Positions 48,806 through 57,641 of a stretch of DNA of 64,000 nt are shown piece after piece; the stretch's first letter is position 1, and each line of letters opens with the position of its first letter. The stretch comes from VRUE01 sp963812335 (GTDB taxonomy: Bacteria; Actinomycetota; Thermoleophilia; Solirubrobacterales; 70-9). The notes beneath the pieces were generated by a model. That model saw only the letters and a list, made by a program, of their open reading frames with translations, had not been told where the DNA came from and made no database searches. The stretch is taken from contig CAWEUU010000004.1 of assembly GCA_963812335.1 (NCBI GenBank), positions 248,001-312,000 of the forward strand, given 5' to 3'. Both the position numbers and the translations under genes were made by a program.

Positions 48806-50175
48806 CTAGCCTGAGATCCGCGATCGAGCGCGCGCTCTCCGGTGGAAAGAAAAGACTCGTCAGCGCTACTGCCCCGGCTAAATTTTTGGATCCGTGCGCG
48901 GTTGTTTTTTCGTCGCGCTTGGCGTCGGACCGCTGGTTCTGTTGGGAGCAGCCCGACCGTGGGTTCTCCCTCGCTGCGTTGGGCGTTGCACAGGAGGTGA
49001 GTTCGCGAGGTTCAAATCGCTTCAAGGACGTGGCGCAGGACTGTCTGGCTTTCAACAAGGGCGCGATCTTGGACGAGCCGTCGGGGTTGCCCGCGGGGGC
49101 CGGTCCGATGTGGACCGGGGGGTTTGCGTTCGATCCCGAGGGCGCGTCAACGGCATCGTGGTCCTCGTTCAGCCCTGCATCCATGGTGCTGCCGGAAGTC
49201 TCGATCTGCCGCCAGGGCGACGATTCGTTTCTCACGGTCAACGTCGTCGTCTCGCCGGGTGACGATGCCGATTCCATCGTCGGGCGGATGGCGAAGCGCC
49301 TGAACGGCCTGCGCGCCGATCCGCTGCCGCTGCTCGATCCACACCCGACCGGTCAGACGGAGATCCGCAGCGTGCTGCCACCCGGCGAGTTCGAAGCGGC
49401 GGTCGATGCAGCGACAGGGCGGATCGGCGAGGGGGAGATGAGCAAGGTCGTGCTCGCCCGCGAGGTCACCGTCGAGGCGCCATCGGCTCACGATTCCGGC
49501 GCGGTCTTCGGCGGCCTGCGCGAGCAGTTCCCGTCCTGCTTCTGCTTCTGTGCCGGAACCCCCGAAGCGGCATTTCTCGGCGCCAGCCCCGAGCTGCTGA
49601 TCCGCCGCTCCGGCGCCGGCGCCTCGACCGTCGCCCTCGCCGGCTCGACCAGGCGCAGCTCCGATCCGGCCGTTGACGATCACCTCGGGGAGCAGCTGCT
49701 GCGCAGCGACAAGAACCGCCGCGAGCAGCGGATCGTCAGCGAGCGAATCGTGCGCAAGCTGCGCCCCCACTCGGTCTGGGTGCAGACGGCCTCCGAGCCC
49801 GAGCTGGTCAAGGTGGCCAACATCCAGCACCTGGCGACCCCGGTGATCGCCCAGCTGGCCGAACCCCGCTCAGCGGTCGAGCTGGCCGGGATGCTGCACC
49901 CGACCCCGGCCGTCGGCGGCGAGCCCTGGCCGGGCACCGCCACGACGATTGCCGAGCTCGAGCGGATGGACCGCGGCTGGTACGCCGGCCCGGTCGGCTG
50001 GATGGACGCCACCGAGGACGGCGAGTTCTGCGTAGCTCTGCGCAGCGCCCTGCTCCGCGACCGCGAAGCCCACCTCTTCGCCGGCGTCGGCGTAGTAGCA
50101 GGCTCCGACCCGGCAGCCGAGCTGGAGGAGACCGAGGTCAAGCTCCAGGCGCTACTGCCGTTGGTCGCCGAGTGA
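48775..50175 (+). CDS. menF: Isochorismate synthase (menaquinone type)
   Basis: MenF isomerises chorismate to isochorismate, the first committed step of menaquinone synthesis. The chorismate-binding domain is clear: MSKVVLAREVTVEAP, GASPELLIR, ALAGSTRRS, IVSERIVRKLRPHSV, HPTPAVGGEP, RGWYAGPVGWMD and FAGVGVVAGSDPAAELEETEVKLQAL. The start is uncertain. TTG 48775 lies inside a palindromic element; a TAGCCT hexamer at 48806 would point to a later start, such as CTG 48811. The first 250 bases use less GC-rich codons than the rest. It is convergent with menD, overlapping by 24 bases. Confidence 0.9.
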   Translation: MPADLWNPSFSSLRSAIERALSGGKKRLVSATAPAKFLDPCAVVFSSRLASDRWFCWEQPDRGFSLAALGVAQEVSSRGSNRFKDVAQDCLAFNKGAILDEPSGLPAGAGPMWTGGFAFDPEGASTASWSSFSPASMVLPEVSICRQGDDSFLTVNVVVSPGDDADSIVGRMAKRLNGLRADPLPLLDPHPTGQTEIRSVLPPGEFEAAVDAATGRIGEGEMSKVVLAREVTVEAPSAHDSGAVFGGLREQFPSCFCFCAGTPEAAFLGASPELLIRRSGAGASTVALAGSTRRSSDPAVDDHLGEQLLRSDKNRREQRIVSERIVRKLRPHSVWVQTASEPELVKVANIQHLATPVIAQLAEPRSAVELAGMLHPTPAVGGEPWPGTATTIAELERMDRGWYAGPVGWMDATEDGEFCVALRSALLRDREAHLFAGVGVVAGSDPAAELEETEVKLQALLPLVAE

Positions 50176-51897
50176 GGCGACACGTTCGGCGATGCGGCGG
50201 TGCAGGGCAAGGTTCGTCTCGCGGTCGGTCTTGACCTCGATCAGCCCGGTGCCTGCCGCGAGCGCCGCGGGGAGATCGTCGAGCGAGTCGAGGCGCCGGT
50301 GGGGGAGGTCGAAGAGGGCGGCGGCCTTGGCGACGTCGATGCCGCGCGGAGTGCCGAGGAGCGACTCGAACTCCTCACCGTCGAGCGCCTGCTCCTGGGG
50401 GAGGAAGTGGAAGATGCCGCCGCCGTCGTTATCGATCACGACGATGCGTACCGGGGTGGAGACGTCGCGCAGCGCCGCGAGGCCGCCGTGGTCGTGGAGG
50501 AGGCCGAGGTCGCCGGTGACGATCGTGGTCGGCCTGCCGGTCGCCTGCGCAGCGCCGATTCCCGAGGAGATCAGGCCGTCGATGCCGTTGGTGCCGCGGT
50601 TGCAGAGGAAGGTCGCGTCGGCTCCGGTTGAGGGCAGGAAGGTCTCCTGATCGCGGATCGGCATGCTCGAGGCGGTGTAGATGAGCTCGCCGTCGCCGTA
50701 GGCGTCGCCTAGGGCAAGCTGTAGGCCCGGCTCGCTGAGTCCGGCGCCGTCGAGTTCGGCCCCGATCGCCTCGCGCGTCGCTCGATCGGCCTCGATCCAG
50801 AGCGCCGGCGGCGGGCGGTCCTCGCCCAGCCGCGCCGCCCAGCCGGCGGCCAGCTCGGTCGGATCGGCGCGCAGCAGCGCCGTGGCGCGGCGGCTCGGCT
50901 CGTTCCAGTCGCCAAGCGGGTCGACGACGATCTGGTCGGCCCCGGATTCGGCCAGCCAGGAGCGCAGCGGCTTGCTGGTCGGCATCTCGCCGAAGCGGAG
51001 GACCAGTTCCGGCGAGGCGGTTCCGCGGTACCGCTCGTCGCGCAGCAGCAGGTCGTAGGCGGCGATCACGTGCGAGCGGTCGTGCGGGCCGCAACGCAAC
51101 TGCGAGGTCGGCTCGGCGAGGATCGGGTAGCCGGCCGCTGCGGCGAGGTGGGCGAGCGGCTCGCGCAGATCGGGATCGAGCTGACGCCCGGCAACGATCA
51201 CGCCCACTGGAGCCTCGGCGATGTGGCCGGCGACCTCATCGAGCAGGAACTCGGTCGGCTCCATGTCGATCGGCGTCACCGCGGTCAATGGACGCTCGCC
51301 TCGTCCCCCGAGCGCGAGCGGGTCGGTCGCCGTGACGGCGCCCTCGACCGCCAGCGGCGCCAGCGGCTCACGCAGGGGGAAGTTGAGATGGACGGGCCCC
51401 GGGCGCTGCTCGCCCCGCGCAGCGGCGAAAGCGCGGCAGGCGGTCGCGCGCAAATGCAGCAGCCCGTCGTCGTCGGCGTCGTGGGTCCCGACCTCGCAGA
51501 ACCAGCGCACCGATTCCCCGTAGAGCTTCAGCTGGTCGATCGTCTGGCCGGCGCCGACGCCGCGCAGCTCGGGCGGGCGGTCAGCCGTGAGGACTAGTAG
51601 GGGCACCGCAGAGCGGTCCGCCTCGCAGACCGCCGGGTGGTAGTTGGCCGCTGCGGTACCCGAGGTGCAGAGGATCGCCACCGGCGTCCCGCTCGCCTGC
51701 GCGGCGCCGAGGGCAAAGAATGCGGCGGAGCGCTCGTCGACGATCACCGTCGTCTCGATCGACTCCTCGCGCCACAACGCCAGCGCCAGCGGCGTCGAGC
51801 GCGAGCCGGGGGAGAGGACCGCCTGGCGCAGTCCGCAGCGCGCCAGCTCCTCGGCGAAGGCCGAGGCGAGCGCGGTGTTGGCGTTGGTCGGATCCAC
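50152..51897 (-). CDS. menD: SEPHCHC synthase (menaquinone synthesis)
   Basis: MenD is a ThDP enzyme joining isochorismate and 2-oxoglutarate. The 581-residue protein shows LSPGSRSTPLALAL, DERSAAFFALGAAQASG, CTSGTAAANYHPAVCEA, LTADRPPELRGVGAGQTIDQ, NRGTNGIDGLISSGIGAA and the ThDP motif TGDLGLLHDHGGL with NDGGGIFHFLPQ. It is the last gene of the minus-strand order menB-menA-menC-menD, nine bases after menC. Confidence 0.95.
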   Translation of the reverse strand: MDPTNANTALASAFAEELARCGLRQAVLSPGSRSTPLALALWREESIETTVIVDERSAAFFALGAAQASGTPVAILCTSGTAAANYHPAVCEADRSAVPLLVLTADRPPELRGVGAGQTIDQLKLYGESVRWFCEVGTHDADDDGLLHLRATACRAFAAARGEQRPGPVHLNFPLREPLAPLAVEGAVTATDPLALGGRGERPLTAVTPIDMEPTEFLLDEVAGHIAEAPVGVIVAGRQLDPDLREPLAHLAAAAGYPILAEPTSQLRCGPHDRSHVIAAYDLLLRDERYRGTASPELVLRFGEMPTSKPLRSWLAESGADQIVVDPLGDWNEPSRRATALLRADPTELAAGWAARLGEDRPPPALWIEADRATREAIGAELDGAGLSEPGLQLALGDAYGDGELIYTASSMPIRDQETFLPSTGADATFLCNRGTNGIDGLISSGIGAAQATGRPTTIVTGDLGLLHDHGGLAALRDVSTPVRIVVIDNDGGGIFHFLPQEQALDGEEFESLLGTPRGIDVAKAAALFDLPHRRLDSLDDLPAALAAGTGLIEVKTDRETNLALHRRIAERVASLGDQRQ

Positions 51898-51906
51898 GGT
51901 CAGAAC

Positions 51907-52986
51907 CTAAAGGCGGTGCGCTTGCAGCGCCTCCTCGTCAATCTCGACGCCGAGGCCGGGACCCTCCGGCAGGTGGAGCATGTCGCCGCGCAGCTCGCAC
52001 GCCTTCGCGGCGATCGTCGAGGCGAAGAGGCGCTGGGTGGCGAGGCCGTGGGCGAGGCTCTCCCCGGCGCCACGGCCCAGATCGCCGAGCGACTGCGCCA
52101 CCTGTGCAGCGGCGGCGATCCCGACCGGCCCGTCGAGGGCGCTGGTGACGTAGGCCGGCAGCACCTCGGCGATCTCCATCGCCTCCTCGGGCCCGCCGAC
52201 CTTGGAGAGCTTGATCCCGGTCATCGCAAAGGCGCCCACCGACGCAACAGCCTCGGCGTCCGCGCGGCTCTCGACGCTCTCGTCGGCGGCGAGCGGGATC
52301 GAGGTCGAGCCGGCCAGCTCGGTCGCTTCCTCGACGCTCGCCACGGGCTGCTCGGCCAGCTCGACCTCATACGGCTCCAGTTCCGCCAGCGTCCGCTTCG
52401 CGGTCTCCAGGTCCCAGCTGCCGTTGGCGTCGCCCCGGATCTTCGCCCGTGGGCCGAGCGCTTCCCGCACGGCGCGCACCTGAGCTGCGTCGTCACCGGC
52501 CCCGAGCTTCAGCTTGAAGGTCGAGAATCCCTCGGCGGCCCAGCGTTCGGCGTCGGACACCACCGCACCCGGCTCGCCGGCAACGAGCGTCGCGTTGCAC
52601 TGGATCGGCTCAAGGCGCTCGCTGTTTGTCGGGCCGGGGTCGACAAATGACGAACGCTCTGCCGCCGCGCGCCGGCCGCGCAGATCTAGCAGCGCGGTCA
52701 GTGCGGCGCAGCGCGCCGGGGCGCACAGCCCCGTCACGCGGTCACGCAGCATCGTCTCGTCGAGCGTCTCGCGCCCGGCGAGTCCCTCCAGCTCCGCCAC
52801 GACCTGCTTCAGGGTCGTCCCGCCGCGCAGTGAGAGCGGCACTGCTTCGCCGAGCCCCTCGTGTCCGTCGGGCGTGCGCAGCCGCAGCAGTACCATCTCG
52901 CGCTGCGCCAGCACCCCGGCAGCAGTCACGTATGGCTCGCGAAACGGCAACGCGTAGGGGATCGCCTCAAGGGACGCAATGCGCAC
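51907..52986 (-). CDS. menC: o-Succinylbenzoate synthase (enolase superfamily)
   Basis: MenC dehydrates the MenD/MenH product to o-succinylbenzoate. The 359-residue protein has the muconate-lactonising subgroup layout: capping domain, the catalytic KxK in FSTFKLKLGAG, metal-binding Asp/Glu in RGDANGSWD, ELAEQPV and AADESVES, and the second Lys in TGIKLSKVGG. The menaquinone context selects OSBS over dipeptide epimerase or other activities. I chose GTG 52986, with GAGGA upstream; TTG 53028 would add 14 residues. Confidence 0.88.
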   Translation of the reverse strand: MRIASLEAIPYALPFREPYVTAAGVLAQREMVLLRLRTPDGHEGLGEAVPLSLRGGTTLKQVVAELEGLAGRETLDETMLRDRVTGLCAPARCAALTALLDLRGRRAAAERSSFVDPGPTNSERLEPIQCNATLVAGEPGAVVSDAERWAAEGFSTFKLKLGAGDDAAQVRAVREALGPRAKIRGDANGSWDLETAKRTLAELEPYEVELAEQPVASVEEATELAGSTSIPLAADESVESRADAEAVASVGAFAMTGIKLSKVGGPEEAMEIAEVLPAYVTSALDGPVGIAAAAQVAQSLGDLGRGAGESLAHGLATQRLFASTIAAKACELRGDMLHLPEGPGLGVEIDEEALQAHRL

Positions 52987-53042
52987 CCGGCAATCATCCT
53001 CGAAACTGCGATTAGTGTTCCCTGACAACCCTTTTTGCGGAC

Positions 53043-53924
53043 TCAGGCGGCGAGCAGCAGGCCGAGCGAGACCAAGAGGCTGAAGGCGCCGAGCAGGGCC
53101 CCGGTGCCGGCCAGGGCACCGTTGAGCGACGGCCCGTCGGTGCGATTGCTCATCGTCCGCAGCGGTTTGACCGCCAGCGGCAGTGCCAGCAGGCCGATCA
53201 AGGGCAGAGCGCCGGCTTCGCCGGCGAACAGCGAGACCGGCAGGACGACGAAGGCGCCGAGCACCAGCAGCCTGTAGAGGACCACAGCGTTCTGCCGCCC
53301 CATCCGCACGGCGAGGGTCATCTTGCCCGCGCGGCGGTCGGTCTCGAGGTCGCGGACGTTGTTGACGACGAGGATCGCCGTAGCGAGGAAGCCGACGGCG
53401 ATCGAGAGGCCCAGCGGCAGCGCGTCAAGCTGCTCGACCTGGACGTAGTAGGAGCCGTTGACGGCGACCAGGCCGAAGAAGAGGAAGACGAAGACCTCGC
53501 CGAGGCCCGCGTAGCCGTATGGGCGCGGCCCGCCGGTGTAGAGGACACCGGCAGCGATCGAGACGGCGCCGATCAGCAGGATCACGATCCCCGCCACGGC
53601 GGTCAGGTAGATACCGCAGGCGACGGCGACTGCGAAGGCGACCCAGGTTGCGGTCAGCACGCGCTGGGGCGTAACCAGGCCGGCCGAGGTTACCCGCACC
53701 GGTCCGAGCCGGTCGACCGTGTCGGCGCCGCGCTTGGCGTCGGAGTAGTCGTTCGCCAGGTTGGTGCCGATCTGGATGAAGATCGAGCCGACCAGGGCGG
53801 CGATGAAAGCGCCGACGCGCGGTAGCTCGCCAGCCCGCTCGACCGCCGCCGCCGTGCCGACGAGAACCGGCGCTATCGCCGCCGGCAGGGTTCGCGGCCG
53901 TGCCGCCATCAGCCAGATCCTCAT
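53043..53924 (-). CDS. menA: 1,4-Dihydroxy-2-naphthoate polyprenyltransferase
   Basis: MenA attaches the isoprenoid tail to dihydroxynaphthoate in the membrane. The 293-residue UbiA-family protein has the first Asp-rich motif in IGTNLANDYSDAKRGAD and the second in VNNVRDLETDRRAGKMTLAVRMG, with about eight to nine membrane helices. It overlaps the menB stop by four bases, so it is coupled to menB. Confidence 0.95.
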   Translation of the reverse strand: MRIWLMAARPRTLPAAIAPVLVGTAAAVERAGELPRVGAFIAALVGSIFIQIGTNLANDYSDAKRGADTVDRLGPVRVTSAGLVTPQRVLTATWVAFAVAVACGIYLTAVAGIVILLIGAVSIAAGVLYTGGPRPYGYAGLGEVFVFLFFGLVAVNGSYYVQVEQLDALPLGLSIAVGFLATAILVVNNVRDLETDRRAGKMTLAVRMGRQNAVVLYRLLVLGAFVVLPVSLFAGEAGALPLIGLLALPLAVKPLRTMSNRTDGPSLNGALAGTGALLGAFSLLVSLGLLLAA

Positions 53925-54787
53925 GCCCGGCGCGGGAACTGGGAGAAATCGGGACGGCGCTTCTGCTTGAACGCCTCGCGGCCCTCGGCCGCCTCGTCGC
54001 TGCCGTAGAAGAGCAGGTTGGCGTCATGGGCTAGCTGCTGGATCCCGGCGTAGCCGTCCTCGTGCGCGTTGAAGCTGGCCTTGACCAGGCGCAGAGCGAA
54101 CGGGGAGAGGGCGAGCATCTCGCGACAGCAGGCGACCGTCTCCGCCTCGAGCCGGTCGAGCGGCACCACCGCGTTGACCAGGCCCATCTGCAGCGCCTCC
54201 TCGGCGTCGTACTGGCGGCAGAGCATCCACAGCTCCTTAGCCTTCTTCGTGCCGACCAGGTCGCGCAGCAGCGAGGCGCCGAAACCGCCGTCCCAGGAGC
54301 CGACCCGGGGGCCGGTCTGACCGAAGACGGCGTTGTCGGCGGCGATCGTCAGGTCGCAGCAGATGTGCAGGATGTGGCCGCCGCCGATCGCGTAGCCCGC
54401 GACCATCGCCACGATCGGCTTCGGCAGCCGCCGCATCTGCACCTGTAGGTCGGTGACGTGGAAACGACCGATCGAGGCACCCTCGGCGACGTAGCCGCTG
54501 TCGCCGCGCACGGTCTGGTCGCCGCCGGCGCAGAAGGCCCGCTCGCCCGCGCCCGTGAGCACGATCGCGCCGACCCCGGTGTCCTCGCGCGCCAGCTCCA
54601 TCGCGGCCGAGACCTCAACCAGGGTCTGCGGCCGGAAGGCGTTGAGAACCTCGGGCCGGTCGATCGCGATCTTGGCGATTCCCTCGGCCTTCTCGTAGGA
54701 GATGTCCTCGTACTCGCCGGCTGCCTCCCACTCGATCGGCGCGAACAGCTCGTCCTCGGGCGGGGCTTCCTTGTGGCGTTGGGGCAT
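53921..54787 (-). CDS. menB: 1,4-Dihydroxy-2-naphthoyl-CoA synthase
   Basis: MenB closes the naphthoate ring from o-succinylbenzoyl-CoA. The 288-residue crotonase-fold protein shows IAIDRPEVLNAFRPQTL, FCAGGDQTVRG, VAMVAGYAIGGGHILHICCDLTIAADNAVFGQTGPRVGSWDGG and the family end FKQKRRPDFSQFPR. A TATCGT -10 lies seven bases before the ATG, so the minus menB-menA-menC-menD operon is probably leaderless. It is divergent from menE across 21 bases. Confidence 0.95.
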   Translation of the reverse strand: MPQRHKEAPPEDELFAPIEWEAAGEYEDISYEKAEGIAKIAIDRPEVLNAFRPQTLVEVSAAMELAREDTGVGAIVLTGAGERAFCAGGDQTVRGDSGYVAEGASIGRFHVTDLQVQMRRLPKPIVAMVAGYAIGGGHILHICCDLTIAADNAVFGQTGPRVGSWDGGFGASLLRDLVGTKKAKELWMLCRQYDAEEALQMGLVNAVVPLDRLEAETVACCREMLALSPFALRLVKASFNAHEDGYAGIQQLAHDANLLFYGSDEAAEGREAFKQKRRPDFSQFPRRA

Positions 54788-54794
54788 GATGGGC

Positions 54795-54800
54795 ACGATA
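54795..54800 (-). promoter_or_regulatory. -10 box of the menBACD operon (leaderless)
   Basis: TATCGT on the minus strand, seven bases before the menB ATG. The divergent menE start is nine bases away on the other side, so the two promoters must overlap. Confidence 0.5.
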
Positions 54801-54808
54801 TCCGGCCG

Positions 54809-56134
54809 ATGAAGCTCGACGACTGGCTCGCCCAGAGATCCCAGAGTTGCCCCGACCGCACGGCGCTTGTCGCCGACGGCGCTGCGGTCACTTACGCCGA
54901 GCTTGAGGCCGAGGCGACTTGGGTCGCACGGAGGCTCGAGGCGCACGGCGTGCGTCGCGGCTCGATCGCGGCGCTGACGATGGAGCCGCGCCGCGAGCAG
55001 GTAGTGCTCGTCCACGCGCTGATGAAGGTCGGCGGCGTGCTGCTGCCGCTCAGCCCGCGGCTGAGCGGGGCCGAGCGCGCCGCCGTGATCGCCGCCGAGG
55101 AGCCGACGGTCGACCTCAGCGACCCGGGCGAGCTGACCCAGACCGAGGCCGACCTGCCGCTGCTCGGCGAGCATGACATGGACGCCCCCTGCTGTCGGGT
55201 GCTGACCAGCGGCAGCAGCGGTGCGCCCGAGGCGATCGAGCTGACCTACGGGAACTTCCTCTGGAGCGCGGTCGGCTCGGCCTTCAACATCGGCGTCCAG
55301 CCCGGCGACCGGTGGCTCTGTTGCCTGCCGCTGAGCCACATCTCCGGCCTCAGCATCGCGATGCGCTCGGTGATCTACGGTACCACCGCTGTCCTGCACG
55401 ACGGCTTCGACGTCGACCGCGTGGCGGCGGCGCTGGCCGAGGATGAGATCACCCTGGTCTCGCTGGTCACCACGCAGCTGACCCGTCTGCTCGAAGCGGG
55501 CGCCGACCTCTCCGGGCCACGCGCGATCCTGATCGGCGGCGGGCCGGTACCCGAGGCGCCGCTGGAAGAGGCGACCGGCCGCGGCGCCACGGTCGTGCAG
55601 ACCTACGGCCTGACCGAGGCCTGCTCGCAGGTGACGACGCTGTCCCCGGCCGAGGCACAGCGCAAGCTCGGCTCTGCGGGACGGCCGCTGCTGACCACCC
55701 ACCTGCGCATCCGCGATGGCGAGATCCTCGTCCAGGGCCCGACCGTCGCCCCCAGTCGTGTTGACGGCGACGGATGGCTGCACACCGGCGACCTCGGCCG
55801 CATCGACGAGGACGGCTTCCTCTACGTCGAGGACCGGATCGACGACATGATCGTCAGCGGCGGAGAGAACATCGTGCCGGCTGAAGTCGAGCAGGTGCTG
55901 CTGCGCCACCCAGAGGTCGCGGACGCCGCGGTCGTCGGTCGTGAGGATCCCGAGTGGCAGCAGGCGGTGACCGCGGTCGTCGTCCTCCGCGACGGCTCCG
56001 AGGTGACGCCGGACGAGCTGCGCCACCACTGCGCCGAGGCGTTGGCTGGGTTCAAGGTGCCGAAGCGGGTGGAGCTGGCCTCGGCCCTGCCGCGCACCCC
56101 GTCGGGCAAGCTTCTGCGCAGGGCGCTCAGGTAG
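54809..56134 (+). CDS. menE: o-Succinylbenzoate-CoA ligase
   Basis: MenE activates o-succinylbenzoate with ATP and CoA. The 441-residue AMP-binding enzyme has the P-loop-like LTSGSSGAPEAIELTYGNF, CLPLSHISGL, QTYGLTEACSQVTTLSP, GWLHTGDLGRIDEDGFLYVEDRIDDMIVSGGENIVPAEVE and the C-terminal Lys motif PRTPSGKLLRR. The menaquinone context selects this activity among acyl-CoA ligases. It is divergent from menB and 11 bases upstream of ilvC. Confidence 0.93.
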   Translation: MKLDDWLAQRSQSCPDRTALVADGAAVTYAELEAEATWVARRLEAHGVRRGSIAALTMEPRREQVVLVHALMKVGGVLLPLSPRLSGAERAAVIAAEEPTVDLSDPGELTQTEADLPLLGEHDMDAPCCRVLTSGSSGAPEAIELTYGNFLWSAVGSAFNIGVQPGDRWLCCLPLSHISGLSIAMRSVIYGTTAVLHDGFDVDRVAAALAEDEITLVSLVTTQLTRLLEAGADLSGPRAILIGGGPVPEAPLEEATGRGATVVQTYGLTEACSQVTTLSPAEAQRKLGSAGRPLLTTHLRIRDGEILVQGPTVAPSRVDGDGWLHTGDLGRIDEDGFLYVEDRIDDMIVSGGENIVPAEVEQVLLRHPEVADAAVVGREDPEWQQAVTAVVVLRDGSEVTPDELRHHCAEALAGFKVPKRVELASALPRTPSGKLLRRALR

Positions 56135-56145
56135 CCTCACCGCTC

Positions 56146-57150
56146 ATGAAAACCGACGACATCTTCTACGACAAGGACGCCGACCTCTCGAAGCTCGAGG
56201 GCAAGACCGTCGCAATCCTCGGCTACGGCTCCCAGGGCCACGCCCACGCGTTGAATCTGCAGGACTCAGGCGTCGATGTCGTCGTCGGCCTGCGCCCCGA
56301 CTCCTCCAGCCGCGCCAAGGCCGAAACGGCCGGGCTCGAGGTACTCGACATCGCCGAAGCGGCAAGCCGCGGCGACGCGGTCATGATCCTGCTGCCTGAT
56401 GAGAAACAGGCTGAGGTCTGGGAGGCCGAGATATCCGACGGAATCGCCCCCGGCAACCTGCTGCTCTTCGCGCACGGATTCGCGATCCACTTCGAGCAGA
56501 TCGTGCCGCCGCCCGGCGTCGACATCGGCATGGTCGCGCCCAAGGGCCCCGGCCACCTGGTCCGCCGCCAGTACGAGGAAGGCACCGGTGTGCCCTGCCT
56601 GATGGCCGTCCACCAGGACGCGACCGGCAACGCCCACGACCTCGTCCTCGCCTACGCCTCGGGCATCGGCGGCGGTCGCGCCGCAATCATCGAGACGACC
56701 TTCAAAGACGAGTGCGAGACTGACCTCTTCGGCGAGCAGGCCGTGCTGTGCGGTGGCGCGTCCGAGCTGGTCCGTGCCGGTTTCGAGACCCTGGTCGAGG
56801 CCGGCTACGACCCGCGCTTGGCCTACTTCGAGTGCCTACACGAGCTCAAGTTGATCGCCGACCTGATGTACGAGAAGGGTATTCAGGGGATGCGCTATTC
56901 GATCTCCAACACCGCCGAGTACGGCGACATGACCCGCGGCAAGCGCGTGATCGGCGACGACTCGCGCGCGGCGATGAAGCAGATCCTCGGCGAGATTCAG
57001 TCCGGCGAGTTTGCCAAGGAGTGGATCGGCGAGAACCGTGCCGGCGGCGAGAACCTCTCGCGCATGCGCGAGGAGGGCGCCGCCCACGAAGTCGAGGAGG
57101 TCGGCGGCGACCTGCGCAAGATGATGCCCTGGATAGAGACGGAGTTCTAG
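56146..57150 (+). CDS. ilvC: Ketol-acid reductoisomerase (class I)
   Basis: IlvC converts acetolactate or acetohydroxybutyrate to the dihydroxy acid with NAD(P)H. The 334-residue protein has the dinucleotide motif LGYGSQGHAHALNLQDSG, GMVAPKGPGHLVRRQYEEGTGVPCL, the metal-binding region TTFKDECETDLFGEQAVLCGG and FECLHELKLIADLMYEKG. It lies 11 bases after menE, separated from ilvBN by the menaquinone genes, and may be read from the menE promoter. Confidence 0.96.
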   Translation: MKTDDIFYDKDADLSKLEGKTVAILGYGSQGHAHALNLQDSGVDVVVGLRPDSSSRAKAETAGLEVLDIAEAASRGDAVMILLPDEKQAEVWEAEISDGIAPGNLLLFAHGFAIHFEQIVPPPGVDIGMVAPKGPGHLVRRQYEEGTGVPCLMAVHQDATGNAHDLVLAYASGIGGGRAAIIETTFKDECETDLFGEQAVLCGGASELVRAGFETLVEAGYDPRLAYFECLHELKLIADLMYEKGIQGMRYSISNTAEYGDMTRGKRVIGDDSRAAMKQILGEIQSGEFAKEWIGENRAGGENLSRMREEGAAHEVEEVGGDLRKMMPWIETEF

Positions 57151-57181
57151 GCCCGTCGGTTTGCCCGGAGGACAACCGGGC
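57151..57181. terminator. Hairpin between ilvC and the convergent cupin gene
   Basis: GCCCGG (57163-57168) pairs with CCGGGC (57176-57181) around seven bases; an overlapping CGGTT/AACCG stem is an alternative. It starts just after the ilvC stop. No strong T-tract is present, so termination efficiency is unclear. Confidence 0.4.
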
Positions 57182-57195
57182 TTCCTGCCTGCGGC

Positions 57196-57612
57196 TCAGG
57201 AGCCGAGCTGGGTTTCCTCGCCGGGGGGCAGTTTGCCGTCGCGGCCCACGTAGCCGTCCTTGCCACCGACGACTACGTAGACGGCCTCGTCGGAGTCGCT
57301 GAGGTTGCGGACTTTTCGGACGGTGGGGGCGTCTACCCAGGCGAGGCCGCCGGGACCTAGCTCGTGGCTGCTGCCGTCGCCGAACTCGATCGCAATGCGG
57401 CCGCTGTGCAGGAAGTAGAGCTCCTCCTGTTCCTCGTGCAGGTGCCTGCCGGTGGCGTACGAGGGAGGGAGGACGATCGCGTTGACACCGAAGGCGGTGA
57501 CGCCCAGTGGGGTGCGGACCTTGCGGAAGCCGGGGCCCTCGCCTAGGTCGTCGAGGTTGGCGACCGCATAGCCGTCGCCCTTTTTGACTCCCCCTGCGCT
57601 CTCCTCGGCCAT
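57196..57612 (-). CDS. Cupin-domain protein
   Basis: The 138-residue protein is a single cupin barrel: ATGRHLHEEQEELYFLHSGRIAIEFGDG carries the first metal-binding His/Glu motif, and VDAPTVRKVRNLSDSDEAVYVVVGG the second region, where the usual second His is not obvious. Function is unknown; such small cupins range from isomerases to sugar-binding proteins. The ATG is seven bases from a TAGGAT -10, and its promoter overlaps that of serC on the opposite strand. Confidence 0.8.
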   Translation of the reverse strand: MAEESAGGVKKGDGYAVANLDDLGEGPGFRKVRTPLGVTAFGVNAIVLPPSYATGRHLHEEQEELYFLHSGRIAIEFGDGSSHELGPGGLAWVDAPTVRKVRNLSDSDEAVYVVVGGKDGYVGRDGKLPPGEETQLGS

Positions 57613-57619
57613 CGGCCCG

Positions 57620-57629
57620 ATCCTATACC
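57620..57629. promoter_or_regulatory. Bidirectional -10 region ATCCTATACC between cupin gene and serC
   Basis: On the minus strand TAGGAT (57625-57620) is seven bases before the cupin ATG. On the plus strand TATACC (57624-57629) precedes serC. The same 10-mer lies between the LuxR regulator and rrf2 at 28481. Confidence 0.5.
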
Positions 57630-57641
57630 TTGGCCGACCGG

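Noticed and set aside
49005..49035. GGTTCAAATC box resembling a tRNA T-loop
   Set aside because: It lies inside menF in frame, and no acceptor, D or anticodon arms can be formed around it.
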